Source: Treponema sp.
GTDB taxonomy: Bacteria; Spirochaetota; Spirochaetia; Treponematales; Breznakiellaceae
Assembly: GCA_009781635.1 (NCBI GenBank)
Contig: WQXU01000006.1
Location: 48,696-112,695 of the forward strand
Length of the DNA stretch: 64,000 nucleotides
Reading direction: 5' to 3'
The notes under the pieces were generated by a model that saw only the letters and a list, made by a program, of their open reading frames with translations, was not told where the DNA came from and did no database searches. Numbering within the stretch: the stretch's first letter is position 1; the number at the start of each line of letters is the position of its first letter. A program made the position numbers and the translations under genes. This document shows, one piece after another, positions 41,748-50,290 of this stretch.

Positions 41748-43367
41748 ATGAAGGAAACAATTATAATTCTTGGCGCAGGTGTCATGCAGGGGCCTGTCAT
41801 TAAAATTGCAAAAGAGCTTAATTACAATACAATAGCGCTTGATGCAAGCAGCAGGGCTCCATGTATTCATCTTGCGGACAGATTTGAACAAATAGACCTT
41901 AAAGACAAGGAAGGGATCGAGGATTTTGCCCGATCGATCCAGGGTTCAGCAAAGCGTTTGGGAATAATGACAGCAGGAACGGACTTTTCCGCAAGTGTTG
42001 CCTGGGTTTCCCAAAGGCTTGGACTACCCGGCATTCCATACGAGGCGGCACTTGACGCCTCCGACAAGTCAAGAATGCGAAAGCGTTTTAAACTGGCCAA
42101 TCTTCCCTCGCCTGATTTTTTTACAATTACTGAAAAAGACATTCCCGGTTCAATTCCTTTTCCTTTCCCTGTTGTGATAAAACCTGTTGACAACATGGGA
42201 AGCCGCGGCTGCCGCCGTGCAGACAGTATCGAAGAGTTCCATGAAGCGGCGGTAAAGGCAATAGCTTTTTCACGCTCAGGATGCGCAATTGTAGAAGAGT
42301 TTATGGAGGGGCTTGAGTTCTCCGTAGATGCGATTCATTATCAGGGAGAAATTACAATCTGCGGCCTTGCAGACAGGCATATTTTCTTTCCTCCGTATTT
42401 TATCGAGATGGGTCATACAATGCCGACAATCATTGACAAAGATAAACAGGATGCAATTCTTGATACATTTTGCGCAGGTATTCATGCGTTAAATCTTGCC
42501 GGGAAGGAAAACGCCGGAGCTGCAAAGGGAGATATAAAGCTGACATCAAAAGGCCCTATGTTAGGTGAAATTGCAGCGCGCCTTTCGGGGGGATATATGT
42601 CGGGCTGGACTTACCCCTACTCATCTGGTGCTTTGCCTATTAAAGCGGCTATCCTGATTGCGATGGGTGAGAAACCCCAAGGGCTTGTCCCTGTAAAAGA
42701 TTGGACATGCGCAGAGAGGGCATTTATATCCATCCCCGGAACCGTCAAAAAAATAACAGGAATCAAATCAGAAAACGGGGAAGTGAAAAAATCCGATTAT
42801 GTAAATGATATATTTTTAAGGATTGCAGAAGGGGATAAAGTATCATTTCCGGAAAATAATGTAACAAAATGCGGTAATATAATCGCATCGGCGCAGAACA
42901 GGGAAGACGCCATTACAGCGGCGCAAAAAATGGCTAAATCAATCCTTATAAGACTTGATTCTTCGGATGCGCAAACGTCCGTCTTTTTAAAAGACGCAAA
43001 TAAAGTTTTTCCGCCGGATGCCTTTCTTTTAACAGAAGCCATGAAGGCGGCTCTTGAAGAAATACCTGAATCCTGTATTTCCATTGAGCCGGAACAGGCA
43101 TCTTCCTGTTTTATCTACCCCTTCCCTGCTTTTCAGGCTTCAGGCCTTAGAGATTACATGGACAGAACAGTCGATGAAGCTCTCGATGCCGTTCGTCTTC
43201 TGACAGGTTTTCCTCTTCCTGTTATGCAGCCTTTCGAAAATGCCGAAAATGAAACAAGACTGGGAAGATCCTTCTGGGCTGCATTAATCCGCGGCTCTTA
43301 TCAGGGAGCAGTCTACTTGCTTGAAAGCATGGGAGCTGAAATTGACAAAGACAAAGACAAAGAATAA
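41748..43367 (+). CDS. ATP-grasp ligase-like protein
   Basis: About 539 residues from the ATG at 41748, chosen because 'MKETIIILGAGVMQGPVIK' begins the Rossmann-like pre-ATP-grasp fold; 41730 is an alternative. ATP-grasp motifs: 'FPVVIKPVDNMGSRGCR', 'AIVEEFMEGLEFSVDA' and 'LGEIAARLSGGYMSG' with metal-binding Glu. The resemblance is to carboxylate-amine ligases and the CPSase/PurK group. The last 190 residues are an extra domain. Substrate unknown. The 3' end overlaps the amidase gene by 26 nt. Confidence 0.75.
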   Translation: MKETIIILGAGVMQGPVIKIAKELNYNTIALDASSRAPCIHLADRFEQIDLKDKEGIEDFARSIQGSAKRLGIMTAGTDFSASVAWVSQRLGLPGIPYEAALDASDKSRMRKRFKLANLPSPDFFTITEKDIPGSIPFPFPVVIKPVDNMGSRGCRRADSIEEFHEAAVKAIAFSRSGCAIVEEFMEGLEFSVDAIHYQGEITICGLADRHIFFPPYFIEMGHTMPTIIDKDKQDAILDTFCAGIHALNLAGKENAGAAKGDIKLTSKGPMLGEIAARLSGGYMSGWTYPYSSGALPIKAAILIAMGEKPQGLVPVKDWTCAERAFISIPGTVKKITGIKSENGEVKKSDYVNDIFLRIAEGDKVSFPENNVTKCGNIIASAQNREDAITAAQKMAKSILIRLDSSDAQTSVFLKDANKVFPPDAFLLTEAMKAALEEIPESCISIEPEQASSCFIYPFPAFQASGLRDYMDRTVDEALDAVRLLTGFPLPVMQPFENAENETRLGRSFWAALIRGSYQGAVYLLESMGAEIDKDKDKE

Positions 43368-44418
43368 ATTACACTTCCCCGTAAAAATTCTGTTGTTTGT
43401 TTTATTGTCTTTTTCCCATTATTCGTTTTTATACGCTCTTACCATTGATGAAACCCTAAATACCCTTTCATCGGCATCCCGGAATCATTCTGTCCAGTTC
43501 AGATGGGATCCACTTTTCAGAAACGGCGTTTTTTATTCAGGTGATCATAACGGAGTTTTTTCCCTTGCTTCCCGCGAAGGGGAGACAGGTTTTTTAATAG
43601 TAAACAACCGCGAGCTTTTTAATGTTCATCTTCCGTACAGTAATAACGGCGCTCTTGTTTTTCCCGAAGCCTTTGTCTCAACTTTAAAAAATACCTTTAC
43701 GCGTTTACATGAAAATGACGCATCCCGTTTTCAGGTAGCGGCAATTATAATCGATCCCGGCCATGGAGGAAGGGATTCAGGAGCTGTGGGCAGCATTTCA
43801 GTTAACGGAAGAAACACACAGGTTCTTGAAAAGGATATTGTTTTAAGAGTTGCCCTTTCTCTAAGAGATCAGCTTGTTGAAAAATATCCTGACAAAAAAA
43901 TATTAATGACAAGGGATACTGATATCCACCGTACGCTGGACTACCGTGCGGATATTGCTAATGCAATTACTGTTAAGGATAATGAATCTGTAATTCTCGT
44001 TTCGATTCACGCCAATGCAAGCACCAACAGAAATGCCAGCGGCTATGAGGTATGGCACATTACATCAGGGCAGACCCGCTCGCTTCTGGATACTTCAAGG
44101 CATAATTATTCTTCGGATATAACCTCGATTCTAAACCGTATGCTAAACGAAGAGTTTACAACAGAAAGCATTCTCCTTGCAGATTCCATTCTCCGCGGGT
44201 TTGACGAAACATTCGGCAATACCCTGCCTTCCAGAGGGCGCAAGGCCAACGACTGGTTTGTCGTAAGAAACAGCCGCATGCCTGCTGTGCTTGTTGAACT
44301 GGGTTTTGTGTCAAACAGGCATGATGCGCTCTTAATGACAAGCGAAGACGGCTTGCAAAAATTAAGTCGTTCGTTGTACAATGGAATAACAAATTTTATT
44401 GGTATATTTGAACGGTAA
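43342..44418 (+). CDS. N-acetylmuramoyl-L-alanine amidase (Amidase_3)
   Basis: 358 residues. A TTG start at 43342 is favoured: 'GGGAG' sits 6 nt upstream and the product begins with a basic N-terminus and signal helix ('ILLFVLLSFSHYSFLYA'). The catalytic zinc amidase domain (about residues 140-358) has 'IIIDPGHGGRDSGAVG', 'EKDIVLRVALSL', 'ILVSIHANAS' and 'PAVLVELGFVSN'. It cleaves the peptide stem from muramic acid in periplasmic peptidoglycan, as AmiC does in cell separation. The start of the GerMN gene overlaps its stop. Confidence 0.9.
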   Translation: MTKTKTKNKLHFPVKILLFVLLSFSHYSFLYALTIDETLNTLSSASRNHSVQFRWDPLFRNGVFYSGDHNGVFSLASREGETGFLIVNNRELFNVHLPYSNNGALVFPEAFVSTLKNTFTRLHENDASRFQVAAIIIDPGHGGRDSGAVGSISVNGRNTQVLEKDIVLRVALSLRDQLVEKYPDKKILMTRDTDIHRTLDYRADIANAITVKDNESVILVSIHANASTNRNASGYEVWHITSGQTRSLLDTSRHNYSSDITSILNRMLNEEFTTESILLADSILRGFDETFGNTLPSRGRKANDWFVVRNSRMPAVLVELGFVSNRHDALLMTSEDGLQKLSRSLYNGITNFIGIFER

Positions 44419-44915
44419 TGAGATATTTATTAAGAGATATTTTCAGACATATTTACGAATTCCTTGAATCTCCCGTAAAACGTTCGCTCCTTTTTATCGG
44501 CATTTTAATATTGCTGGCGCTGGTTGAATTTCTGGCTTTGGGGCTTGCAAGGAGAACTTTTGTATTCTATACTATAAATGACGGGATTATAGCCGTAGAA
44601 GACCGGATGCTCAAACATTCCAAATCAAGGGAAGGTGATATTGTCCGGTATACTGAGGAGACGCTCTTGGGACCTGTCTCCCCGGATCTTCTCCCTCTTT
44701 TTCCAAGAGGTACAAAGCTTAAATCCCTTTTATTCAGAGACGGGATTGTTTATGCCGATTTTTCATCGGACGCTGCGATGCCTCCTGCAGAAGGCGGGAG
44801 AACGCTGGATAATTTCCGCACTTTTTATGCCGGTATGAAGAGGAATTTTTCATATGTCAGGGATGTACGGTTTTTTATAGACGGGGTTTCCGTTTTTACC
44901 GGGGACATCCCTTAA
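44418..44915 (+). CDS. GerMN-domain membrane protein
   Basis: 165 residues with one N-terminal transmembrane helix ('SLLFIGILILLALVEFLAL') and a periplasmic GerMN domain ('LLPLFPRGTKLKSLLFRDGI', 'VYADFSSDA', 'VRFFIDGVSV'). GerMN proteins often accompany amidases in cell-wall hydrolysis. It overlaps the amidase stop by 1 nt, so the pair is co-translated. Confidence 0.82.
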   Translation: MRYLLRDIFRHIYEFLESPVKRSLLFIGILILLALVEFLALGLARRTFVFYTINDGIIAVEDRMLKHSKSREGDIVRYTEETLLGPVSPDLLPLFPRGTKLKSLLFRDGIVYADFSSDAAMPPAEGGRTLDNFRTFYAGMKRNFSYVRDVRFFIDGVSVFTGDIP

Positions 44916-44924
44916 AAGGCAGCT

Positions 44925-44961
44925 TGTTTTTTCATGAACCTGGTCTAATTATGAAAAAACA
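44925..44961 (+). other. AT-rich hairpin after the GerMN gene
   Basis: TGTTTTTTCAT / ATGAAAAAACA, an 11-bp stem with a 15-nt loop and no T-run on the plus strand. It probably separates the amidase operon from flaA. Confidence 0.5.
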
Positions 44962-44989
44962 CAAAATTGGGAATTTTAATGTTTTGCCG

Positions 44990-45018
44990 TTGACAAAACA
45001 TTAATTATTTTATAAAAT
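44990..45018 (+). promoter_or_regulatory. Promoter of flaA
   Basis: TTGACA at 44990-44995 and TATAAAAT at 45011-45018 (17-nt spacer to TAAAAT). Sigma-70 type. 'AAAGGAG' precedes the ATG at 45068. Confidence 0.75.
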
Positions 45019-45067
45019 GAGATATCGACAAAATTTTTTAAAGAAGTGTTTATTAAAGGAGCTTTAC

Positions 45068-46000
45068 ATGAAAAAGTTGCTCATTCTAGTCGTAATTGCG
45101 ATGCTTACGGTTCCGATGTTTGCCGAGGAAGGTGTTCTTATAGACTTTTCCTTGCTCAACGCGGATATTAATGTCAGGGTAAATGAAAATGACACCAACG
45201 ACAGGCCCAATCAAAATCGTCAGACAATGATGGATTTTTCCCATGCCGCCGGTGGCAGTTTTACAGCACAGCAGAGATCATTTATGCAGTCCTCTCTTGC
45301 AATAGCAAATTGGGAAGTAATTCTTGCATCCTCTTCCAGGACTGTTGACAATGTAACCCTGAGTTTCACAAGGGAAGCCGCCTCAAGAGAACATGGCACC
45401 GTAATGGGCGTCAGAGTTCGTTTCCCGATTGAACCGTTCAATTCATGGGCGTTAATTAAACCGCCTTTCGATATTCCTGCATATGAAAATTCGACAGTCA
45501 GCGAAAGCGGCGCTATCACCCCTGCGGATCAGGGCGATGGCATTACCAACATCAGAAGCCGTTTTGAAGCGAGCGAACCGGGCACACCGGCTTTCGGCGT
45601 AATCAAAAATGTTGGTGTTCTACGCGAAGTAAAGGTACGTGTTTACGGCCTTAATTTCCCGCACGGCCTTTCAACAATCCTTGTTGACGGCATGGGCAAT
45701 GAAAGAACCATTTTCATGGGCTTCCTTAACTTTGACGGCTGGGGAGAACTTATCTGGAGAAACCCAGCTTACATGCAGGAAGTCAGAAACCGCGATATAA
45801 GACTTGTTCCACTTTATCCATTTAATACGCCATTTATCAAGTTCGGCGGATTCCTTATTCAGCGTGATGCTGCTAATGTCGGAGGAGACTTTGTTACATA
45901 CTTTAAAGATGTAGCCATTATCTACGACCTTGCAGTACTTGATACAGATCGTGACATCAACGATGAGGCAATCTGGAATATTATTCAGACACGCGAATAA
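45068..46000 (+). CDS. flaA: Flagellar filament sheath protein FlaA, ended by an in-frame TAA
   Basis: 310 residues from the ATG at 45068 ('AAAGGAG' 7 nt upstream); 45017 is an in-frame ATG without a ribosome site and before the signal peptide. The signal is 'LLILVVIAMLTVPMFAEEG', then the spirochaete FlaA sheath domain ('VLREVKVRVYGLNFPHGLST', 'YFKDVAIIYDLAVLDTDRDI'). It coats the periplasmic flagellar filament. It ends 'WNIIQTRE' followed by TAA (45998-46000), but the same frame then stays open for another 39 sense codons, so the annotated protein probably lacks its normal tail (see the next feature). Confidence 0.9.
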   Translation: MKKLLILVVIAMLTVPMFAEEGVLIDFSLLNADINVRVNENDTNDRPNQNRQTMMDFSHAAGGSFTAQQRSFMQSSLAIANWEVILASSSRTVDNVTLSFTREAASREHGTVMGVRVRFPIEPFNSWALIKPPFDIPAYENSTVSESGAITPADQGDGITNIRSRFEASEPGTPAFGVIKNVGVLREVKVRVYGLNFPHGLSTILVDGMGNERTIFMGFLNFDGWGELIWRNPAYMQEVRNRDIRLVPLYPFNTPFIKFGGFLIQRDAANVGGDFVTYFKDVAIIYDLAVLDTDRDINDEAIWNIIQTRE

Positions 46001-46120
46001 GCCCGCAAAACATGGGAAATGGAACGCTTTGGACAGAATCAGGTGCTTCGTTATCTGGAACAGCAGAGACAGGCTACCGAAGCTCCGTTTAATGATCCTT
46101 CACGCAGACAAGAGCAATAG
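46001..46120 (+). other. In-frame 3' continuation of flaA after the TAA
   Basis: Directly after the TAA the same frame encodes 39 residues to TAG at 46118-46120. They are charged and Gln-rich ('WEMERFGQNQVLRYLEQQRQ') and continue the '...IQTRE' helix naturally, which is the usual appearance of a FlaA C-terminus in treponemes by recollection. No ribosome site precedes its internal ATG. The simplest reading is one GAA to TAA change or a sequencing error. Confidence 0.75.
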
Positions 46121-46158
46121 TAAGGATTTAATAAGGAGAGCATAGTCCTTGGACAAGG

Positions 46159-46199
46159 GCTGTCTGAAGATCACTGCGATTTTCAGACAGCTTTTTTTT
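46159..46199 (+). terminator. Terminator of flaA
   Basis: A perfect 10-bp stem (GCTGTCTGAA / TTCAGACAGC) with a 13-nt loop, then T8. It ends 16 nt before the next gene. Confidence 0.9.
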
Positions 46200-46215
46200 A
46201 TGTGAATATATAATT

Positions 46216-47508
46216 ATGAATAATAATCTTTTTAAAACCGCTTCTACTCCGCTGGAGCAAAATTACCTTAAAAACGAGTATGAAAGATTCAATGAAGTAA
46301 GGCATCATATTGTTAATGAATTAAAAGAGCAGGTGGAACATATTCTTATAGATATTGATTCCAACCCTGTTGTAAGCGGCAGAATAAAAAACTTTTCAAG
46401 CTATTTCTCAAAATATTTAAGACTTTTAAAAATGGGCATGAAAGACCCGAAAATATCAGATCTTCTGGGAATAAGGATAATCTGCCCCTTCATAGAAGAC
46501 CTTGCGGCAGCCGAGGATTTAATAATAAAAAAATTCGATGTATTGGAGCGTGAAGTAAAAGGGCATTATACATTCAAGGAATTTGGTTATGAGTCTACTC
46601 ACCTTTTAATAAAATTACCTTCAAGCATTATTGAAAAATACGGGGATCCCGATACAGATATTGCGGAAATTCAAATAAGAACCATCCTTCAGGACGCCTG
46701 GGCGGAGGTTGAACATGAGCTTGTTTACAAAGCCGAGTTTAGTCCTTTTGACGAGCCAATGAAGCGTAAACTTGCGGCAGTTAACGCCAGTTTATCGCTT
46801 GCAGATATAATTTTTCAGGAGATAAGAAGTTATCAAAGAAAATACAGCAAGGAATTGGGAAAAAGGCGAGAAAGCTTTTTTCAAAAAATAGAGGAATCAA
46901 CAGATGAGCTTCTTTTTTCATCGCCGCAGACAAACGAAGCAAAATTACATTTTGATGTAAATAATGAGCTTGCAGATGTGCATTTTGACTATAACAATGT
47001 CACAATAGACGATCTTCTTGTAAATGCTCTTTCTGCCCACAACCAGAATCGTTTCGGCGAAGCGATAAATCAATACACCAAGATACTTGAATTAAAACTG
47101 ATATCTACAGATCCTTCCGGCCAGCGCTCAGAGTCTGACAGGCTAATCCGTTCAATTATATACAAGCACCGCGGAATGGCAAACTTTGCATGCTCGCAGT
47201 ACAGCGAAGCTATCAGCGATTTTAGCAGTTCTCTTGATTTCGATTCAGGATCGTACAAGGCAGCCTATTACCGCGGCGTTGTACATTCTGTGTTAAAACA
47301 GTATTCCCATGCAATAGATGACTACTCTCTCTCACTTTCGATTAATCCCTACCAGTCATTCTGTCTTTTCAGGAGAGGGCAGGCTTATTATCATATCGGC
47401 GATTATCCGCAGGCGCTTGCCGACTGCGAGAATTCCCTTGCATTAGAGCCTAATAATAATTCTACTTCTAAATTTAAGGATCTGCTGCTGGAAAAATTAA
47501 GAATGTAA
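46216..47508 (+). CDS. RelA/SpoT-domain (small alarmone synthetase-like) protein fused to TPR repeats
   Basis: 430 residues. Residues about 30-210 form a RelA/SpoT nucleotidyltransferase domain: 'SGRIKNFSSYFSKYLRL', 'KISDLLGIRIICPF', 'EFGYESTHLL' and 'IAEIQIRTILQDAWAEVEHE', with no HD hydrolase domain. Residues 280-430 contain three to four TPR-like repeats ('GEAINQYTKILELK', 'SEAISDFSSSLDFD', 'SHAIDDYSLSLSIN', 'PQALADCENSLALE'). It may synthesise (p)ppGpp with TPR-mediated binding or regulation. It is a single-gene unit after the flaA terminator. Confidence 0.85.
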   Translation: MNNNLFKTASTPLEQNYLKNEYERFNEVRHHIVNELKEQVEHILIDIDSNPVVSGRIKNFSSYFSKYLRLLKMGMKDPKISDLLGIRIICPFIEDLAAAEDLIIKKFDVLEREVKGHYTFKEFGYESTHLLIKLPSSIIEKYGDPDTDIAEIQIRTILQDAWAEVEHELVYKAEFSPFDEPMKRKLAAVNASLSLADIIFQEIRSYQRKYSKELGKRRESFFQKIEESTDELLFSSPQTNEAKLHFDVNNELADVHFDYNNVTIDDLLVNALSAHNQNRFGEAINQYTKILELKLISTDPSGQRSESDRLIRSIIYKHRGMANFACSQYSEAISDFSSSLDFDSGSYKAAYYRGVVHSVLKQYSHAIDDYSLSLSINPYQSFCLFRRGQAYYHIGDYPQALADCENSLALEPNNNSTSKFKDLLLEKLRM

Positions 47509-47515
47509 GGCAGTA

Positions 47516-47544
47516 TTGATATATTTTTTCAGATTTTATATAAT
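47516..47544 (+). promoter_or_regulatory. Promoter of tRNA-Arg
   Basis: TTGATA (47516-47521), a 17-nt spacer and perfect TATAAT (47539-47544), 9 nt before the tRNA. Confidence 0.7.
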
Positions 47545-47553
47545 GTATAAACT

Positions 47554-47626
47554 GGTCGAGTAGCTCAGTGGATAGAGCCCCTGCCTTCTAAGCAGGTTGT
47601 CGCATGTTCGATTCATGCCTCGATCA
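47554..47626 (+). tRNA. tRNA-Arg (anticodon TCT)
   Basis: Acceptor GGTCGAG pairs with CTCGATC (one G-U). D-arm 'TAGCTCAGTGGATAGAGC', anticodon loop 'CTTCTAA' (TCT) and T-loop 'TGTTCGATTCATG'. CCA is not encoded. 73 nt. Confidence 0.94.
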
Positions 47627-47633
47627 AAAATCT

Positions 47634-47761
47634 AAAAAGTATGCCTAAAACACTCAACTGGGGTCCTGTCGGCCGGTCAAAAGCGTCTGACCACTTACAA
47701 GTGGTCAGACAACATTTACCGCCGACACCCCTCAATTAATAATTTACCGGGCATACTTTTT
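47634..47761. terminator. Layered bidirectional terminator structure
   Basis: Three nested stems: an outer AAAAAGTATGCC / GGCATACTTTTT (12 bp perfect), a middle AACTGGGG..TGTCGGC / GCCGACACCCCTCAATT with bulges, and an inner perfect 12-bp GTCTGACCACTT / AAGTGGTCAGAC (47685-47710). T-runs flank it on both strands. It lies between tRNA-Arg (plus) and the end of the V-ATPase operon (minus) and could terminate both. Confidence 0.65.
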
Positions 47762-47777
47762 CGCATTCACCTTGAAC

Positions 47778-48218
47778 CTATGCAAATAATAGTGTAAATA
47801 CCATTGCAAAAAGAGATACAGTTTCGGCAATACCAATTACCATAAGATAGTTACCAAAGCCCTTCCCTGTTTCCGCATAGGCATCTGCAGCCGCGGCTGA
47901 ACACATGGCCTGTGTAACGGCAACAGCTCCGATACATATACCAGATCCGATTCCTAATGCAAAAAGAGCACCGTCTGAATTGCCGGCAGCATTTGTAGCA
48001 AGCGCTCCCATGATTATGAAACCGTATATGACGTTCGATAATGAAGTGCCTGCAAAAACCGCCAGGATAAAAGGCGCCGGCTTATTCTGAACATAACATT
48101 TTTTCCAGGATCCAATAACAGCAGGTCCGCTCGCTGCCATTGCAAGTGCCGCTCCAATCGCAGAAAGTCCGAAACTTCCGCCAATACCAAGCCAACCTAA
48201 TAAACCTACATCTCCCAT
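47778..48218 (-). CDS. atpK: V-type ATPase subunit K (proteolipid ring)
   Basis: 146-residue proteolipid with four helices, the duplicated hairpin form. Each half has a Gly-rich helix ('SFGLSAIGAALAMAASGPAV', 'GIGSGICIGAVAVTQAMCSA'), and the ion-binding Glu is in 'GIAETVSLFAMVFTLL' of the last helix. Last gene of the V-ATPase operon. Confidence 0.93.
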   Translation of the reverse strand: MGDVGLLGWLGIGGSFGLSAIGAALAMAASGPAVIGSWKKCYVQNKPAPFILAVFAGTSLSNVIYGFIIMGALATNAAGNSDGALFALGIGSGICIGAVAVTQAMCSAAAADAYAETGKGFGNYLMVIGIAETVSLFAMVFTLLFA

Positions 48219-48228
48219 TTGTAACTCC

Positions 48229-50289
48229 TTATATGTTTTTTTCTTTTCTTTTCTTTAACGAAAAAGGATTATATGAATAACCGGACCACTCCATCTCAAG
48301 ATGGTTGCCGGCATATTCCAATAGATTAAGACGCACTCCATGAACTATAATTGAAAGAGCAGTCAATGCAAGGTTAAGACCATGACCTACAACAAGAATT
48401 AAAACAGCTACGATTAGTTTAATAATGAACATAAGTCCGAAACTGCCAAATCCGTCAGCAGGGATCGCCATGCCGTTAAATATTTGGGCAATCATTGCTC
48501 CTGCTAACCCTACTGCAAAAAGGCGTATATAACTTATAATATCCGCAAAGCAGCTTACGCTTTTTAAAAAGAGCTGAAATGCATTGCCAAAACCTTTTCC
48601 TACATTTACAAAGAAATTACCGCCGTTTTGTTCGGCAAAAATTAAATTCAAAACCAGTCCTGCAATTATAAATAATAATGCAAATGACGGAAATTCAACC
48701 CGAAGCAGCATATTTAGTACAAGGAAGTAAAGGCCAAACATCATTATAAGGGTGCCTAATTGGGCAAAAGCCGTCAGTGAAGGAAGGAGTTTAAAAATTC
48801 TTTTTCCTCTTGCCCACACAAGCTGTACCAACGCAAGAGAAAAACATAAAAGCTGGATGTACCAGCGTGTTTTAAATTCATCCACCGGAATTTCTGCAGG
48901 CAGTTTAAAAATATTCTGTAAAACAGAAGGAAACTCTACAACCGGCCCCATATTGTTAAACGGCGGAAGAATTATCGCCTTAAGGAAAAACGGAAGATGT
49001 TCAGGCGGCATGGCAAACCATGCGCCGTTAATGGCGCCCCAAATTACTGTGCAGAAGGTAAGCAGCATTAACAGTTTAATTACATCGGGGAATGAGCCTC
49101 CCTTTAATTTCGCGTTTATTCCAAGGCAAAGCGACAATGTAAAAAGAAGCAAGCCGTAACCTGCATCTCCAAGAATCATCGCAAAAAAGATACTGAAAAA
49201 AACAAGGTAAGATGCGCTTATATCAAATTCCCTGTAACCGGGGACAGTTCCTAAAAAGGATAGCAGGGGGTGTATCATCCGGACAACAGGATTGCCTTTT
49301 AATTTTGTGGGCGGCTCATCTGAAGGATCTGGAGTATATGCAGAAAGAGCCCAATTGTTTTCCTTTGCAACTTTTTTTACGCGCTCAAGATCATCGCTTG
49401 GGACAAAACCTGTAAGCCAGCAGAGCTTGTAACCTGATGAATAGATCTCACATTTATTTTCCATTTCTACTTCATTCATGCTGTTCACAGCGGTGTCAAA
49501 CTCAAGCTCCTGCTCTATATTAAACATTTCCTTGTCAAGCGCCGGCTTGCGGTTGGAAAAACTTCTTAATTTATCCTCTATCTCATTTAAATCACTCTGG
49601 TGTTTTTCAAGTTCTTTCTGATACAAGGAAAGCCTTTTTTGCGGAAGGGTAAAAGGTATAATGCCGGGCAGCTTCTGGAAAAAAACGACAATGCGCACTA
49701 CAGATTTATCGCTCTTTACTTTTATATACTGCACATTACTGTCAATACGCTCAAATACATCTACGGTAATTTCATACAGAAAAGCGGGAATTCCATAGTC
49801 ATTTATTTCATTTATTATGGCAGGGTCAAAATCCCCCCAGCCTTCTATGCGCGATACTTCGCGGCTAAGTGATATGTCTATCTCTTTAAGCGCTTTTCTC
49901 TGTTCACCGAAACCTGTCATTAAATCCGGCAGGTAGGGCCTGCTTGCCGCTCTTACTGCGTTTAATGAAAACGGCTCTTCTTCTTCCGTGCCGAAAACAT
50001 CTTCTGCGCGGCGGCCGCGATGAAGCCCCTCAGGTTTCTGACGTCTTTCGTTTGCTTTTTTTCCGTCTTCAGGATCCAGTTTCTTCTTCTTTTTCGGAGG
50101 TTTAAACTCGCTTATAAGCCCGATTGATTCTTCTACTTTTGCCTTGTTTTTCTGAGCATTTGAATTTATATCTACAGGTACGTCTTTTTTTTCCAGGTGA
50201 ATGACGCCAACATCCCGTAATTTTAAAAGAGCATCATTGCGGGATTTATCCTGTACAACAAGGCACACTTTTTTCATCGGTACAATCAT
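48229..50289 (-). CDS. atpI: V-type ATPase subunit I (a-type stator)
   Basis: 686 residues. The N-terminal half is soluble and partly coiled-coil ('YQKELEKHQSDLNEIEDKLR'); the C-terminal half has seven to eight helices with 'ILGDAGYGLLLF', 'RLFAVGLAGAMIAQIFNGMA' (the Arg needed for ion transfer) and 'HGLNLALTALSIIVHGVRLN'. It links the catalytic head to the membrane ring. It carries a charged insert at residues 68-100 (Lys/Pro-rich) that is unusual. Confidence 0.9.
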   Translation of the reverse strand: MIVPMKKVCLVVQDKSRNDALLKLRDVGVIHLEKKDVPVDINSNAQKNKAKVEESIGLISEFKPPKKKKKLDPEDGKKANERRQKPEGLHRGRRAEDVFGTEEEEPFSLNAVRAASRPYLPDLMTGFGEQRKALKEIDISLSREVSRIEGWGDFDPAIINEINDYGIPAFLYEITVDVFERIDSNVQYIKVKSDKSVVRIVVFFQKLPGIIPFTLPQKRLSLYQKELEKHQSDLNEIEDKLRSFSNRKPALDKEMFNIEQELEFDTAVNSMNEVEMENKCEIYSSGYKLCWLTGFVPSDDLERVKKVAKENNWALSAYTPDPSDEPPTKLKGNPVVRMIHPLLSFLGTVPGYREFDISASYLVFFSIFFAMILGDAGYGLLLFTLSLCLGINAKLKGGSFPDVIKLLMLLTFCTVIWGAINGAWFAMPPEHLPFFLKAIILPPFNNMGPVVEFPSVLQNIFKLPAEIPVDEFKTRWYIQLLCFSLALVQLVWARGKRIFKLLPSLTAFAQLGTLIMMFGLYFLVLNMLLRVEFPSFALLFIIAGLVLNLIFAEQNGGNFFVNVGKGFGNAFQLFLKSVSCFADIISYIRLFAVGLAGAMIAQIFNGMAIPADGFGSFGLMFIIKLIVAVLILVVGHGLNLALTALSIIVHGVRLNLLEYAGNHLEMEWSGYSYNPFSLKKRKEKNI

Positions 50290-50290
50290 A

